Of a DNA stretch of 34,237 nt, positions 1-8,639 are shown piece after piece. Origin of the DNA: Plantago elongata. Lineage: Eukaryota > Streptophyta > Magnoliopsida > Lamiales > Plantaginaceae. Numbering within the stretch: the stretch's first letter is position 1; each line of letters begins with the position of its first letter. The translations under genes were made by a program, and so were the position numbers. A model generated the notes under the pieces. The model saw only the letters and a list, made by a program, of their open reading frames with translations. It ran no database searches and had not been told where the DNA came from. The stretch spans positions 1-34,237 of the forward strand of contig JAYMSP010001256.1 of the NCBI GenBank assembly GCA_036897095.1. The letters run 5' to 3'.

Positions 1-1020
1 TATATATATATAATCACTTGCCAAAAACATCCCAATCCAAAGGTAAGATGCGAGTTGGACTGTCTATGATATTGTCGGTATATATATGCTACAAACTAGC
101 ATATAGCATACCAATTCACCATTTATTTATGTGCTTCCTTCTTTCACTACTTTCTCTTTCTAATATTCTTCGTAGAATTCAACCGTGAATTCACCATAAA
201 AACTCTACAACTCGATCGATCATCAACATTAGCATCTATTTCCTCAAGAATATGCACAAAAAAAAAACGAATGAAATAAAAAGGTTAGACATTATTCAAA
301 GGAATTTGTGATTTTTTTCAATGTTTTCAACCGATCTGATCAATGAGTCAAGCTATATAGTTGATATTATGATTGATTACATATTGATACATAGTTGATT
401 CATGTTTCGAATGACAAAATAGTTTCAAATGCACATAGATATGAAAAATCAAGTTAAAAAAAATTGTAGATCTAGATTTATTTAATTACATTTTCATGTT
501 TGATGGTAATTCATGATTGTTTATGCATTTATGAGGTGAAATCATGCTTGCATAAGGTTCATATATAATATTTTTATTCAAAATTCGACCACAAGTATCA
601 ACTCAGATATGAAAAAATAACATATAAAATATTTTTTATGTTCATTCATGTATGTACTATGTTCTCAAGAATATTTCATATGTTTTCATTTAAAATCTGA
701 CAACCATTTTGTGCTCTGTTTTTCCGTCATATTATTTTATTTATGTTTTGTGTTGTATTTTTTATTTTATTATGTATATGTACTATCTTCTCACCTATAT
801 ATGTTCAGTTCTATGTTTCCCACAATATCTACAATGTTTTTTATATGAAATAATTACTAATTAATGTTGTTTTTATTTATGTATTCACAAGGTGTAATCA
901 TGATTGTATAAGGATTTGACAGTGTATTCAATCAAAATCTGACCTTAATTATCAACTCAGATCTAGAAAAAAAGAGTATACAACGTTTTTATATTCATTC
1001 CTATATAGAGGTGTGATTCA
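1..1020. other. AT-rich intergenic DNA with diverged internal duplication
   Basis: No gene is supported here. Short open frames are AT-rich and low in complexity. The window opens on a (TA)n run (1-12). A block near 520-655 recurs in diverged form near 875-1010: both hold an 'aaggtgtaatcatg'-like stretch, a 'cataagg/tataagg' stretch, then 'tattcaaaat' and 'tatcaactcagat', about 355 bp apart. A weaker third partial copy lies near 685-705. This is probably old tandem duplication or transposon debris. Confidence 0.5.
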
Positions 1021-1140
1021 GGTGATCCCATGCCGCATAGGTTCGTCGTTTTTCATGGGCCGGTTAGTTTTGGCAAACAGAAGTCCCGACACGGCCCACA
1101 CCCCATATGTTCATGGGTTGGCCCGGGATACACGATGAAA
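1021..1140. other. GC-rich patch, probable DNA transposon scrap
   Basis: This ~100 bp island stands out from the AT-rich surroundings and is rich in GGCC/GCCC words ('catgggccgg', 'acacggcccac', 'ttggcccggg'). Such GGGCC/GGCCC-rich sequence is common in terminal regions of plant hAT-type elements, but I see no clean ends or target duplication. The identity is a guess. Confidence 0.25.
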
Positions 1141-1414
1141 ACAGTACTTACCGGGATTCTTGATATGATTCGCATTAAAATTCGTAAAAATAGGTTTAAG
1201 ACACATGTTTAATGGTAAGTTATAAAATATTCATCTTTTTTAGATAATTAACTAAAGGTCGTTCTTAGAGATTTTGTAAATATGGATTGTTACACAGCTT
1301 TCTGAGATATCATAACAATAGAAATGTTGCTGATCAACGGAATTAAAAAAGCAAGAAAAATGGTACATTCTAAGTGTCGAATGCAAATTAAATACATGTT
1401 CATGTTTATGGTCA

Positions 1415-1420
1415 TTTATT
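1415..1420 (-). terminator. Putative poly(A) signal of albumin gene A
   Basis: AATAAA on the minus strand, about 110 bp past the stop codon of the gene at 1528-1878. The same hexamer sits at the equivalent place behind the paralogue at 5442-5786. Confidence 0.5.
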
Positions 1421-1527
1421 CATTAAACATTCTTTCACCACAAAAGGAAAAGAATGTACGATTGATCTTATTCGAAACATAAACTCACACATTTTTTAAT
1501 TACACATAAACCTTCGTTTCGTTTCCA

Positions 1528-1878
1528 TTAGATTGCGAAGTTGCACGATGTAGGCGTCTGCCAACCACAAACAGCAGGAAAATACTCCGCCAATTGCCTC
1601 ATTCGTTGCACATCTGAGCCTCTATTTTGCGACGCCTGCACATAGTTAATCCTTAACGCCTCACATCGACATGGTTCACTAATCAGAGTTAACTCACTAC
1701 AACACTGCCCTGTCTGAGCAGTTGCAGCAAGGGAACTCAAGTACGATATACACTGGTTCATGTTATTGCTATGTTGCATAATCTCTTGCCCACATGCAGC
1801 AGACTGTTCGGTTCCCTGAGAGTTTATCGCGACAATCATGGTGGCGAACAGGACTGCTAGAATCGTCAGCCTGGCCAT
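1528..1878 (-). CDS. 2S albumin seed storage protein (copy A)
   Basis: Intronless, 116 residues. Role (family knowledge): small sulfur-rich seed storage protein of the prolamin superfamily, carried through the secretory pathway to protein storage vacuoles. Residues 1-20 form a hydrophobic signal peptide (MARLTILAVLFATMIVAINS). The eight-cysteine pattern is complete: C29, C43, the CC pair at 59-60, the CXC at 70/72, C104 and C112. The protein is shorter than classic 2S albumins (about 140-160 residues). Only 15 residues separate Cys2 from the CC pair, so the usual processed linker between small and large chains is nearly absent. The ATG sits in a good context right after the leader. It is about 85% identical to the paralogue at 5442-5786, with small indels near Cys1-Cys2 and after the CXC. 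Expression is probably in seed (TATA, ACGT and CATGCA upstream). Other 8-Cys proteins (LTP-like) are less likely because the CXC spacing and the 'CRCEALR' motif fit 2S albumins. Confidence 0.88.
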   Translation of the reverse strand: MARLTILAVLFATMIVAINSQGTEQSAACGQEIMQHSNNMNQCISYLSSLAATAQTGQCCSELTLISEPCRCEALRINYVQASQNRGSDVQRMRQLAEYFPAVCGWQTPTSCNFAI

Positions 1879-1923
1879 TTTTTTCGTGCAATTTGTTGAT
1901 GGTTTGATTGTTAGATTAATTGG

Positions 1924-1931
1924 TATTTATA
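1924..1931 (-). promoter_or_regulatory. TATA box of albumin gene A
   Basis: TATAAATA on the minus strand, about 46-53 bp upstream of the ATG at 1878. It is exactly conserved in the paralogue (5843-5850). Confidence 0.7.
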
Positions 1932-1949
1932 ATGAGACTAAGGCCAAAA

Positions 1950-1998
1950 ACGTGGACATGAGATTGATTTTTGAGGTTACACATATATTTTTCATGCA
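1950..1998 (-). promoter_or_regulatory. ACGT core and RY element upstream of albumin A
   Basis: An ACGTGG core (1950-1955, ABRE/G-box type) and a CATGCA (1993-1998, RY type) lie 70-120 bp upstream of the ATG. From established knowledge, RY motifs bind B3 factors such as ABI3/FUS3 and, together with ACGT elements, drive seed-specific expression. Both motifs are kept in the paralogue. Confidence 0.5.
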
Positions 1999-2159
1999 AA
2001 ATGCTGATGCAATGTTAGAAGTGATTATGTAGGTTTCTTGGATCCATTATCAAATATTATCAAAAGCTTGAAAATGTTATAGTTTCTTCATCTAATTTGC
2101 CTGATTAGGCTAAAAATATCAAACTTGAGCCTTTTATAACGATTCCATTATACGAGGTG

Positions 2160-2790
2160 GTCTTAGGAGGGACCATCCTAGAGAAATATTAGAAAGATAT
2201 AGTTTTATTAATTATATATAGATGTCCCAAAAAAAAGTCAACTACAAAAACACCCAATTCAACTAAGGGCCAGAAGGTGGCTTTATAAACGGGTATACGG
2301 ATTAGTATATATAGCACAACCCAAACCTAGATTCCTCATAATTCCCCAAACGCCTAAAATTGCCAGAAAACAGCTTGAAAACCTCTATCTCGTCGTGATT
2401 TTTATGTAACCAAGCTCGAAAAAAAAGCTACAAAAATGTCATGATCTCACCGGAAAAAAATATTACGAAGATACGAACAACTAGATCTTGACATAATTTA
2501 TGTAAAATCCGTGTTTATTTTGCGATTGTAGTTGAAATTGCAATTTAGATCTAAAAATAGTGTAGTTTTTGTTTCAAGTGTTCTAGCTAATCTGTATTTG
2601 GTTATTTCTGTAATATTCTTGCTTATATGTAATGTCGAACAAAACATAGTACATACAAATATGCTCGAAAATTGGTATTTCTACTACGAGTTAGTTGTAT
2701 CCACCGATCTACTCAAAAAATATGCTCGTATATCTAAGTTTGAACAATTGATTCAAAAATTAATTGATGAATGGTTTGTTTCACAATAAA
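2160..2790. other. AT-rich intergenic DNA
   Basis: I see no supported gene. An open frame at 2532-2789 has an AT-driven composition with no recognisable motif. No repeats or sites stand out. Confidence 0.4.
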
Positions 2791-3170
2791 AGTTGAAATT
2801 TGGAAACATCCTTTCTTTTCGAAAATCCACATATGAGAATGTCAATATTAAGCGTGTGATAGAGCGTGCGTGGGCAAGCAAAGAAGAACGATAGTTCAAA
2901 GCTTCGTTGATCCAGCAGGATACCGAAGAATTGACATATATGAGAGAAAACCCTCAATTTTTTCATTCAATAATCAACTAAACTGTCTTCTATCAATAAC
3001 CACAAAATACTTAAATAGATAAAACTCCTAACCAACTAAAAAAGATAATATCAAATCCTAATTAACTAAAAATATGGATAATACCAAATTCTAATTAACT
3101 AATAAAAAGGAAAATATCAAATATCAAATAACTAAGAAAAGGAAATATAATAGCAAAAATATTCCATGGA
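2790..3170 (-). repeat. Probable LTR-retrotransposon fragment with ~32 bp minisatellite
   Basis: From 3032 to 3155 an AT-rich unit of about 31-33 bp, of the form 'ctaattaactaa..ggataatatcaaat', repeats about four times imperfectly. Read on the minus strand, the flank has a TATA-like 'tatttaagtattttg' followed by 'gaagacag', a layout typical of plant LTR leaders in antisense. No LTR ends, binding sites or coding remnants were found, so the retroelement origin is inferred. Confidence 0.35.
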
Positions 3171-3546
3171 GGTTTCCATATTCGATCCGCATCAGCATGC
3201 TTTCTCTGTAACAAGCTTAGAATGGGTGACCAACTGAGAAGTCTTCCGGATCGCGCATGAGAAAGGACTAAGTACGCGGGAAAGGACTTGTCTTGGTATA
3301 GTGGGGCCAGCGTATCACCTGGATAACTGTTTATGAGTAACCTTGGTGGCCGGAAGGGTCGGGACTCGACGGATTAGTTGTCGGGTCGTTACAAATGGTA
3401 TCACAACCGTGCCAACCCAAAGCCCACGAGGGGTGGACGGTTGGTCAGGCCATGTTATGGTGGGGACGTCGCACAATTCAAGAGGGAGTAAATGTAACGA
3501 TTCAGAATTTCAAGTCTAGTCGAACAAGCTTAAAGGAATTGAGAAC

Positions 3547-4456
3547 TGAATAAAATGTGGACCATGTTTTTATACTTAATTTACTTGTGTATTAAATACA
3601 CTAGCTTATACTATAAAGTAGTATAGTAATTTATTGTATAGACCTAGGTTTAGGATACACAACTACCACTTGAAAACAAATAAATATTAAATAATAAACG
3701 ACAACGAAAAATAAACAAGACAAGTGTAATCAGTACACCGATAAACACATACAATGTTTTAATTATACTGAGTAGTAATAATCAGAGGAATTAGAACTAC
3801 AAACACTTTAAAATAAAACAATAAAACAAAACAGAAAGAAGAACACACGAAAAATTCAAGATGTTTAATATACTATAAACTTCTTTGCACCTTAAAGACC
3901 AAGCAATTAAACAGAGCTATGAATTACTCCACACTCTAGTACATCAACTCGAACTAGATATCATTCCTAGAATGTAACAGTTTAAACCTAACAGCAAGGT
4001 AGAACCGTAGAAGCCATGTCGAGAATATAGTCGACTTCAGTGTGACACTCATACAATTGACTCATATATTCCTAAAATTATTGTGAACTACCAGTAGTCC
4101 TTTGTATAGATGTACAATTGAGACACTAGATGGTAAGTTCCTAAGTATCAAGTAGTGAATATCTTTAATGATTCTTCTCGAAATCTTCCAGTAAAAATTC
4201 CTTTGTTCTCTTCTCTTAAATAAGGTAAGTGTATAAGTATATTCAGCTTTGTATATACTTCCTTCTTCCTCACGCACTTTGCTCCTTTCTTCGAATCTGT
4301 TTGATTGCTTTCCTTTCTTTTGTTCCCTGCACAATATAACCTAAAATCATGGACACAAGTGAGTGTGAAAAAGGCAAAACATAAGTCAGTAGGAGTAATG
4401 TGCAACATGAAGCTTTTCAGGTGTAACCACAACACCAACTGAATACTTGATTTTCA
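3547..4456. mobile_element. 910 bp insertion inside the LTR, probable solo LTR
   Basis: The insert starts TGAATA and ends TTTTCA, giving TG...CA termini with a short TGAA/TTCA inverted end. It is flanked by the 5 bp direct repeat AGAAC (3542-3546 and 4457-4461). Removing it and one repeat restores the host LTR. A 5 bp duplication with TG/CA ends fits an LTR unit, here without internal region. Open frames inside (minus strand, 4062-4438) have no recognisable similarity. A 9 bp repeat AACTGAATA (3544-3552, 4437-4445) overlaps the ends and offers a weaker alternative reading. Confidence 0.5.
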
Positions 4457-4508
4457 AGAACGTTACTCATATGCACTTTTTTTTTTCTTTTCTGAAATCA
4501 ATTAATGA

Positions 4509-4571
4509 GAACTTCAGAGTTAAGCGTGCTTGATCTGGATCAATTTTAGGATGGGTGACCAACTTAGAAGT
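4509..4571 (+). repeat. 5S rRNA-derived block in LTR
   Basis: The block contains AGTTAAGCGTGCTTG (4518-4532) and AGGATGGGTGACC (4548-4560), the conserved A-box and C-box regions of the plant 5S rRNA gene, followed by 'gaagtc' as in 5S. The 5' half of a 5S gene is missing and the middle is diverged, so this is LTR sequence and not a functional 5S gene. Confidence 0.75.
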
Positions 4572-4719
4572 CTCCCGGTTCTCGCACGAGTGAGGACAAA
4601 GTGCGCGGAAAAGGAACTTGTGTTGGTGTAGTGGAGCCAACATATCACCTCGAAATCTGCCCATGAATAACCGAGTCAGCCCAAGGGGTTCAACTCTACT
4701 CGAGTTAAGAAACATTCAA

Positions 4720-5220
4720 CTAGGATTCAGAGCCAAACACTTTTCACGATTCTTGGTGAAGAATCGATTGAATTAATTCTATTTAAGTCTTATGTTATGT
4801 CAATTTTGATACAATCTACTTCGTTAATAGCCAGGTCGATTTGTTCATATACTATTTTATTATTTTTTTTATACTATTACGTGTAGATTTAATTTTATTG
4901 ATCTTTAGCAATTTTGAAAATTAAAATAATAAGTTATCATGTGTCAAAATTAACCGAAAAATTAATGTCAACAAACATTAACCTACGGATGACGTTCCAT
5001 CCATTTAATTATGGGTGTGCATTGTATCAATCCAATCAGATCAGATCCAAATTTTATTGACTTTTATAAGATTTATCAATAGTGTATATATTTGATCGTG
5101 AATAATCACCTCTACATTTTAATCTTTTAATCGGAAATGAAAAGTTTTACTCTCTTTATCTTTATTTTGTTTTGAAATGAAAAAATGTATTAAATCATTG
5201 TAAAAAAGGAATATATCATG
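4720..5220. other. AT-rich intergenic DNA
   Basis: Nothing recognisable: no open frame of note, no repeats with other parts of the window, and no regulatory motif that I can support. Confidence 0.4.
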
Positions 5221-5325
5221 TACTATGAGTTCTTATGATATATCATAGCAATAGAAATACTGGCTCAAAGGAATATAAAAAAGCAAGGAAAATGGCAAAT
5301 TTCAAAATACATGTGTTTATGATCA

Positions 5326-5331
5326 TTTATT
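5326..5331 (-). terminator. Putative poly(A) signal of albumin gene B
   Basis: AATAAA on the minus strand, about 110 bp after the stop codon and in the same relative place as in copy A. Confidence 0.5.
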
Positions 5332-5441
5332 CATCAACCATTCTTTCACCATGGAAGGAAAAGAATGTACTTATGATCGATCTTATTTGAAAATAAACTC
5401 ACACATTTTATAATTACACCTACGCCTTCGTTCCGTTTCCA

Positions 5442-5786
5442 TCAGTTTGCGAAGTTGCACGATGTAGGCGTCTGCCAACCACAAACAGCAGGAAAATACT
5501 CCGCCAATTGCCTCATCCGCTGCACATCTGCACCCTGATACATCTGCGACGCCTGCACATAGTTAGTCCTTAACGCCTCACATCGACATGGTTCACTAAT
5601 CGGAGTTAACTCACTACAACACTGCCCAGTCTGAGCAGTTGCAGCAAGGGTACCCAAGTATGCTCTACATTGGTTCATGGTATGTTGCGAAATCTCTTGC
5701 GCACATGCAGATTGTTCGGTTCCCTGAGAGTTTGTCGCAACAACCATGGTGGCAAAAAGGACTGCTAGAATCATCAGCCTGGCCAT
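5442..5786 (-). CDS. 2S albumin seed storage protein (copy B)
   Basis: Intronless, 114 residues, tandem paralogue of the gene at 1528-1878. Residues 1-20 are a signal peptide (MARLMILAVLFATMVVATNS). The eight cysteines are all present: C28, C40, CC 56-57, CXC 67/69, C102 and C110. The 'CSEL...EPCRCEALR' core and the C-terminal 'VCGWQTPTSC' are shared with copy A. Differences include a shorter Cys1-Cys2 spacing (11 residues against 13) and 'SQMYQGADV' in place of 'SQNRGSDV' after the CXC. As in copy A, the linker between the small- and large-chain segments is very short, so cleavage into two chains is uncertain. Role as for 2S albumins: vacuolar sulfur/nitrogen reserve in seeds, sometimes defensive or allergenic. 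The promoter matches copy A closely. Confidence 0.88.
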   Translation of the reverse strand: MARLMILAVLFATMVVATNSQGTEQSACAQEISQHTMNQCRAYLGTLAATAQTGQCCSELTPISEPCRCEALRTNYVQASQMYQGADVQRMRQLAEYFPAVCGWQTPTSCNFAN

Positions 5787-5842
5787 TTTTCTTCTGGTAA
5801 TTTGTTGATGGTATGGTTTGATACTTTGATTAGATTAATTGG

Positions 5843-5850
5843 TATTTATA
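5843..5850 (-). promoter_or_regulatory. TATA box of albumin gene B
   Basis: TATAAATA on the minus strand, 57-64 bp upstream of the ATG at 5786, identical to copy A. Confidence 0.7.
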
Positions 5851-5868
5851 ATGAGACTAAGGCCAAAA

Positions 5869-5917
5869 ACGTGGACGTGAGATTGATTGTTGAGGTTACA
5901 CATATGTGTTTCATGCA
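5869..5917 (-). promoter_or_regulatory. ACGT core and RY element upstream of albumin B
   Basis: ACGTGG at 5869-5874 and CATGCA at 5912-5917 keep the same order and nearly the same spacing as in copy A. A CACATATGTG palindrome (5900-5909) lies between them. The combination is typical of seed storage protein promoters. Confidence 0.5.
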
Positions 5918-6062
5918 AAATGATGATGCCATATTATAAGTGATTATGTAGGTTTCTTGGATTCATTATCAAAATCTTGGAGAGATTCTAGTTTCTTCAT
6001 ATAATTTTGCCCGCTTAGGTTAAATATAGCAAACTTTTGAGTCCTTTACATCGATTCGATTT

Positions 6063-7140
6063 TGTTGCGGATTTTCAGTATCTTTTAACACCTAGGCCAA
6101 CGAGACTGGAGTTGGGACATGAAGATTCTTTTTATTCCGGATTAGGCTCAAATTATGATTCAGATTGATATTAAAATTTAGGAAAATTTTGAAGTAAAAC
6201 TTTGAGATAAAGTATTACTCCATAAAAAAAGACCTGACCTTGAGTATTCTGTTAATATAATGATTTAACTCCTCGAATCATACGTCAATATAGAATTATT
6301 ACATGTAGAATCTGTAGCTATAATAAATTTAGGGAGAGTCTCTACGTGATAAACCCAATCTATCAGTAGGTGTCTCAAGTATATTGTAAGACTTCAAGCA
6401 TCTTTGTGATGTTTAAGATGTTCAGTTATTCCGTATGTAGGGATTATCTGGACACCAAAATGGAACCATTTGATGCTTAGCCTACGAATTTCGTAGACTT
6501 GTCATAAGTATCATTGATTTAGACTCTGTTTACCAAACTTAGCTGAAAAGTTAACTAATAACTTTTTTTTTCAACGTGGTAAAATTTATTTTTTCAACAA
6601 GCTACTTCATTAGCGTTCACTTAACGAACTTTTTCTAAAAAAAGTTAATAGAACTGAAAAGCTAATGGTACACAAGTACTTAATACACAACACACACCCA
6701 TTGTGTATCTAAAACATCTGCCCATCTCATACACTAATTAAGCATTGCACAAATACAACCAAATTGTAGTAATTTGTAATCTAGACTTACCAGTTCAATC
6801 ACAAAAGGACTTTAACATATGTATCACTAATGATATTTGACACGCTACAGCCTGACATACATTGAGCAGCAGTGATGTTCTACTATCATTCTCCCTCCAA
6901 CAAGAAGACCAACTGGACAGCAAACATAAACTGGACACATTAATGCAACTACCAGATTCAGTACTTGTTTTTGTACCAAGAAGCGCCTTCCCCTATGGCA
7001 TCGTGTTCAAGACACGACACACAAGCACTCCCGTGCCTCCCTCCACATACCTTGTAAAGTGGTGTTCCATCAAACTCACCAAGAAACGGCCTACTTGCTA
7101 TAGTCAACTCCATGGCATGGTAGGGCGGTAACAAGCAGTG
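6063..7140. other. Intergenic DNA without supported genes
   Basis: AT-rich to about 6860. From 6862 to 7131 base composition rises and both strands are partly open. On the minus strand a stretch near 7055-7117 reads MELTIASRPFLGEFDGTPLYK and is followed by a GT (gtatgtgg), which looks like the end of an exon. I cannot join it to anything convincing. Confidence 0.3.
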
Positions 7141-7156
7141 ATGTTAGCAGCAAGGA

Positions 7157-7399
7157 CCATGGCCAATATTAACGTATTCTCTATCCACTAGTGCCAGATC
7201 TTCCCTCAGCCAATCCAACTTGGAAGAATAGCATTGCAGCAAATCAAGGTGAGTGTGCTGCAAGTAGGTGATCAAGTAGACACCATGCTCAATAGTACCA
7301 TAATTTATATCCATCGTTCCTATAGCTTCCCTCAGCCAGTCCAACTCGGAAGAATAGCAGTGCAGGTGAGTATGCTTCAAGTAGGTGATCAAGAAGACA
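7157..7399. repeat. Head-to-tail tandem duplication of ~120 bp
   Basis: Unit 1 (7157-7282) and unit 2 (7283-7399) are directly adjacent, start with 'ccatg.ccaata/ccatgctcaata' and end with 'caag.agaca'. They differ by substitutions and about 9 bp of indels, a multiple of three. On the minus strand one frame (7144-7419, 91 residues) runs through both and repeats the pattern LITYL-[KQ]-HTHL ... CYSS-[EK]-LDWLRE. Whether this is a duplicated exon of an unknown gene or a relic is open. Confidence 0.7.
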
Positions 7400-7990
7400 A
7401 AGACTGACGCTGGAAACAAGCAAAGGTACTCAGTCCATCAACCCATACAATCCCTTTACCTAACCTCAGCTGGTAAAGTAAATAAGGTACATCAGAAATG
7501 TAGATTCGGATCCTCTCCAAAAGCCTGGCTAGCCAATAATAAGCTTGATGAAACTCCACGGTGATTCCTCATGAATCCTTTCTGTCTTGTTGATATGATT
7601 CTGGGAATTTCAATAACCCGAAACAAACCAAACTTTGTATTTGTTTGGGCAAAGATCTAGTTCTTGTATATTGCAACAAAACATAGTTTTTATGTCTAAT
7701 AAATGATAAATCTTCAAAAACCCCAATTTAGGACCCAACCTAAATATTGGTACATTTCCAAATACAAAAACACACTCTTAAGAATCGAATTATAAACAAA
7801 CAATTAGCATAAACAGCGAATTTCAAATTTCGGAGCTCTATACCCAACTCAGATAACGTATGTACTTACTTCCATATGCAGATCCATTCATCATTACAGA
7901 GTATACCTAATCAAATGCCCAAACAATATACACAAAAAGTGAAAGAGCGATTGGAAAGAGCAGTAGTAGTACATCGAATCGAGTAACTTG

Positions 7991-8278
7991 TTAGCGATGA
8001 TCGGAGATAAAATTGGAAAGGGCGAGGCGAATGTCGGTAAGCATACCAAGAGCGTGGAAGATTGCACCTGGAAAGATGATCTGAATAGTCTGAACGAACT
8101 GATTCAGGTTGCGGATCGGTGGAACGAACAGAGTCAGCGATATTGCTGATGATGCCACCGTGAAGAACAGAGGCAACATGGAGAAATCGAATCGAAACGA
8201 ATCGATCACTTGTTTGTTTTCTCTTCCGAAATCAATCAATACTTTGGGGAAATGGTAGTATATGGTACTACTCATCAA
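7991..8278 (-). CDS. Possible small hydrophobic protein, unrecognised
   Basis: 95 residues, no family recognised. The N-terminus is Met-Met-Ser-Ser, and a second in-frame region starting around FGRENKQ could mark a shorter product. Residues ~34-52 (LPLFFTVASSAISLTLFVP) form one clear hydrophobic segment, and residues ~62-80 (FVQTIQIIFPGAIFHALGM) a second amphipathic one. The tail is short and polar (SNFISDHR). The local GC content is higher than in the flanking DNA and codon use looks ordinary, which favours a real gene. I see no clear TATA box. A GTAAGT-type donor occurs downstream on the minus strand (~7865-7875), so a 3' UTR intron or further exons are possible. This could also be chance. 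Confidence 0.35.
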   Translation of the reverse strand: MMSSTIYYHFPKVLIDFGRENKQVIDSFRFDFSMLPLFFTVASSAISLTLFVPPIRNLNQFVQTIQIIFPGAIFHALGMLTDIRLALSNFISDHR

Positions 8279-8401
8279 TCAATCACTCAAATCTTAATCC
8301 ATCTTAATTGTCGATTTTGACCCGATCCACACTGAAAATTTTGGGGCCCTGTGCGGGCCGGAGCGACCATAATTATCTAAACACGAACTATGTTACGTAT
8401 A

Positions 8402-8620
8402 CTTTATCCGTCTCGAATTCATCTGTCCGTGAAGTCGAATAGAAGTATAAGAGAAAAATTAATAAAGTGGGAAATGAGGTGATAAAATATGGAAATAAAT
8501 ATATAATGCTAGAGTTATATTGAATAAAGTACGGGAGAGACTTTTCATTTAAGGAATGAGAAGAAGAAGTTGTGACGAACCAAACAAATATACGGTAAGA
8601 TGAAATTGGGACGATGGGAT
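8402..8620. mobile_element. Degenerate Stowaway-like MITE
   Basis: About 219 bp flanked by TA dinucleotides (8400-8401 and 8621-8622). The left end 'ctttatccgtctcgaattca' and the inverted right end 'atcccatcgtcccaatttca' are imperfect inverted repeats that resemble the CTCCCTCCGTCCC termini of plant Stowaway (Tc1/mariner) MITEs. There is no coding capacity. Confidence 0.55.
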
Positions 8621-8639
8621 TAACTTTTTTTTACTTCTC

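Larger units (their letters stand above)
1300..2150. repeat. Tandem duplication unit 1 (contains albumin gene A)
   Basis: The stretch aligns by eye with 5225-6062. The 3' flank, coding sequence, leader, TATA region and about 270 bp of upstream DNA are all recognisably shared. The downstream end is marked by a 'gatatcataacaatagaaat' stretch and the upstream end by 'tttcttcatctaatttgcc'. Both genes lie on the minus strand, so this is a direct duplication with a period of ~3.9 kb. The intervening DNA has since received an LTR element. Confidence 0.85.
3180..4718 (+). mobile_element. 5S-bearing TRIM-type LTR element (Cassandra-like), with nested insertion
   Basis: Plus-strand order: a 5'-truncated LTR ending ...TCGGGTCGTTACA at 3393; a primer-binding-like TGGTATCACAACC (3396-3408, compare TGGTATCAGAGCC that pairs with plant initiator tRNA-Met); an internal region of only ~100 bp; a purine tract 'aagagggagtaaa' (3480-3492); then a second LTR beginning TGTAACG at 3493. 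Both LTRs carry 5S rRNA-like sequence ending in (G)ATGGGTGACC (3221-3231 and 4548-4560). There is no coding capacity, as expected for terminal-repeat retrotransposons in miniature. From knowledge of the family, 5S-like LTRs point to Cassandra-type elements. The 3' LTR is split at 3546 by a ~910 bp insertion and resumes at 4457. The outer ends are decayed and I found no target duplication for the whole element. Confidence 0.72.
3493..4718 (+). repeat. 3' LTR of the 5S-bearing element, split in two
   Basis: The left part is 3493-3546 and the right part 4457 to about 4718. Joined, they follow the same order as the LTR at 28274-28794 (minus): TGTAACG start, 'ttgagaac', 'actcat', a T-rich stretch, the 5S-like block, then 'cttgtgttggt' and 'atatcacc'. 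The expected TTACA end is degraded to about 'aaacattca'. Confidence 0.65.
5225..6062. repeat. Tandem duplication unit 2 (contains albumin gene B)
   Basis: This is the counterpart of 1300-2150. The poly(A) region, coding region and promoter all align by eye. Similarity fades after about 6062 ('catcgattcgatt'). Confidence 0.85.

Noticed and set aside
2532..2789. 85-codon plus-strand frame
   Set aside because: AT-driven composition, no signal of coding, no motif and no conserved neighbours.
4062..4438. Two overlapping minus-strand frames of 90 and 96 codons
   Set aside because: They lie within the probable solo LTR and have no recognisable domain.
3544..4445. 9 bp repeat AACTGAATA as a Mutator target duplication
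   Set aside because: No terminal inverted repeats are visible, and the 5 bp AGAAC boundary restores the host LTR more exactly. It is kept as an alternative only.
4509..4571. Functional 5S rRNA gene
   Set aside because: The 5' half is missing and the middle is diverged; the block lies in an LTR context repeated elsewhere in the window.
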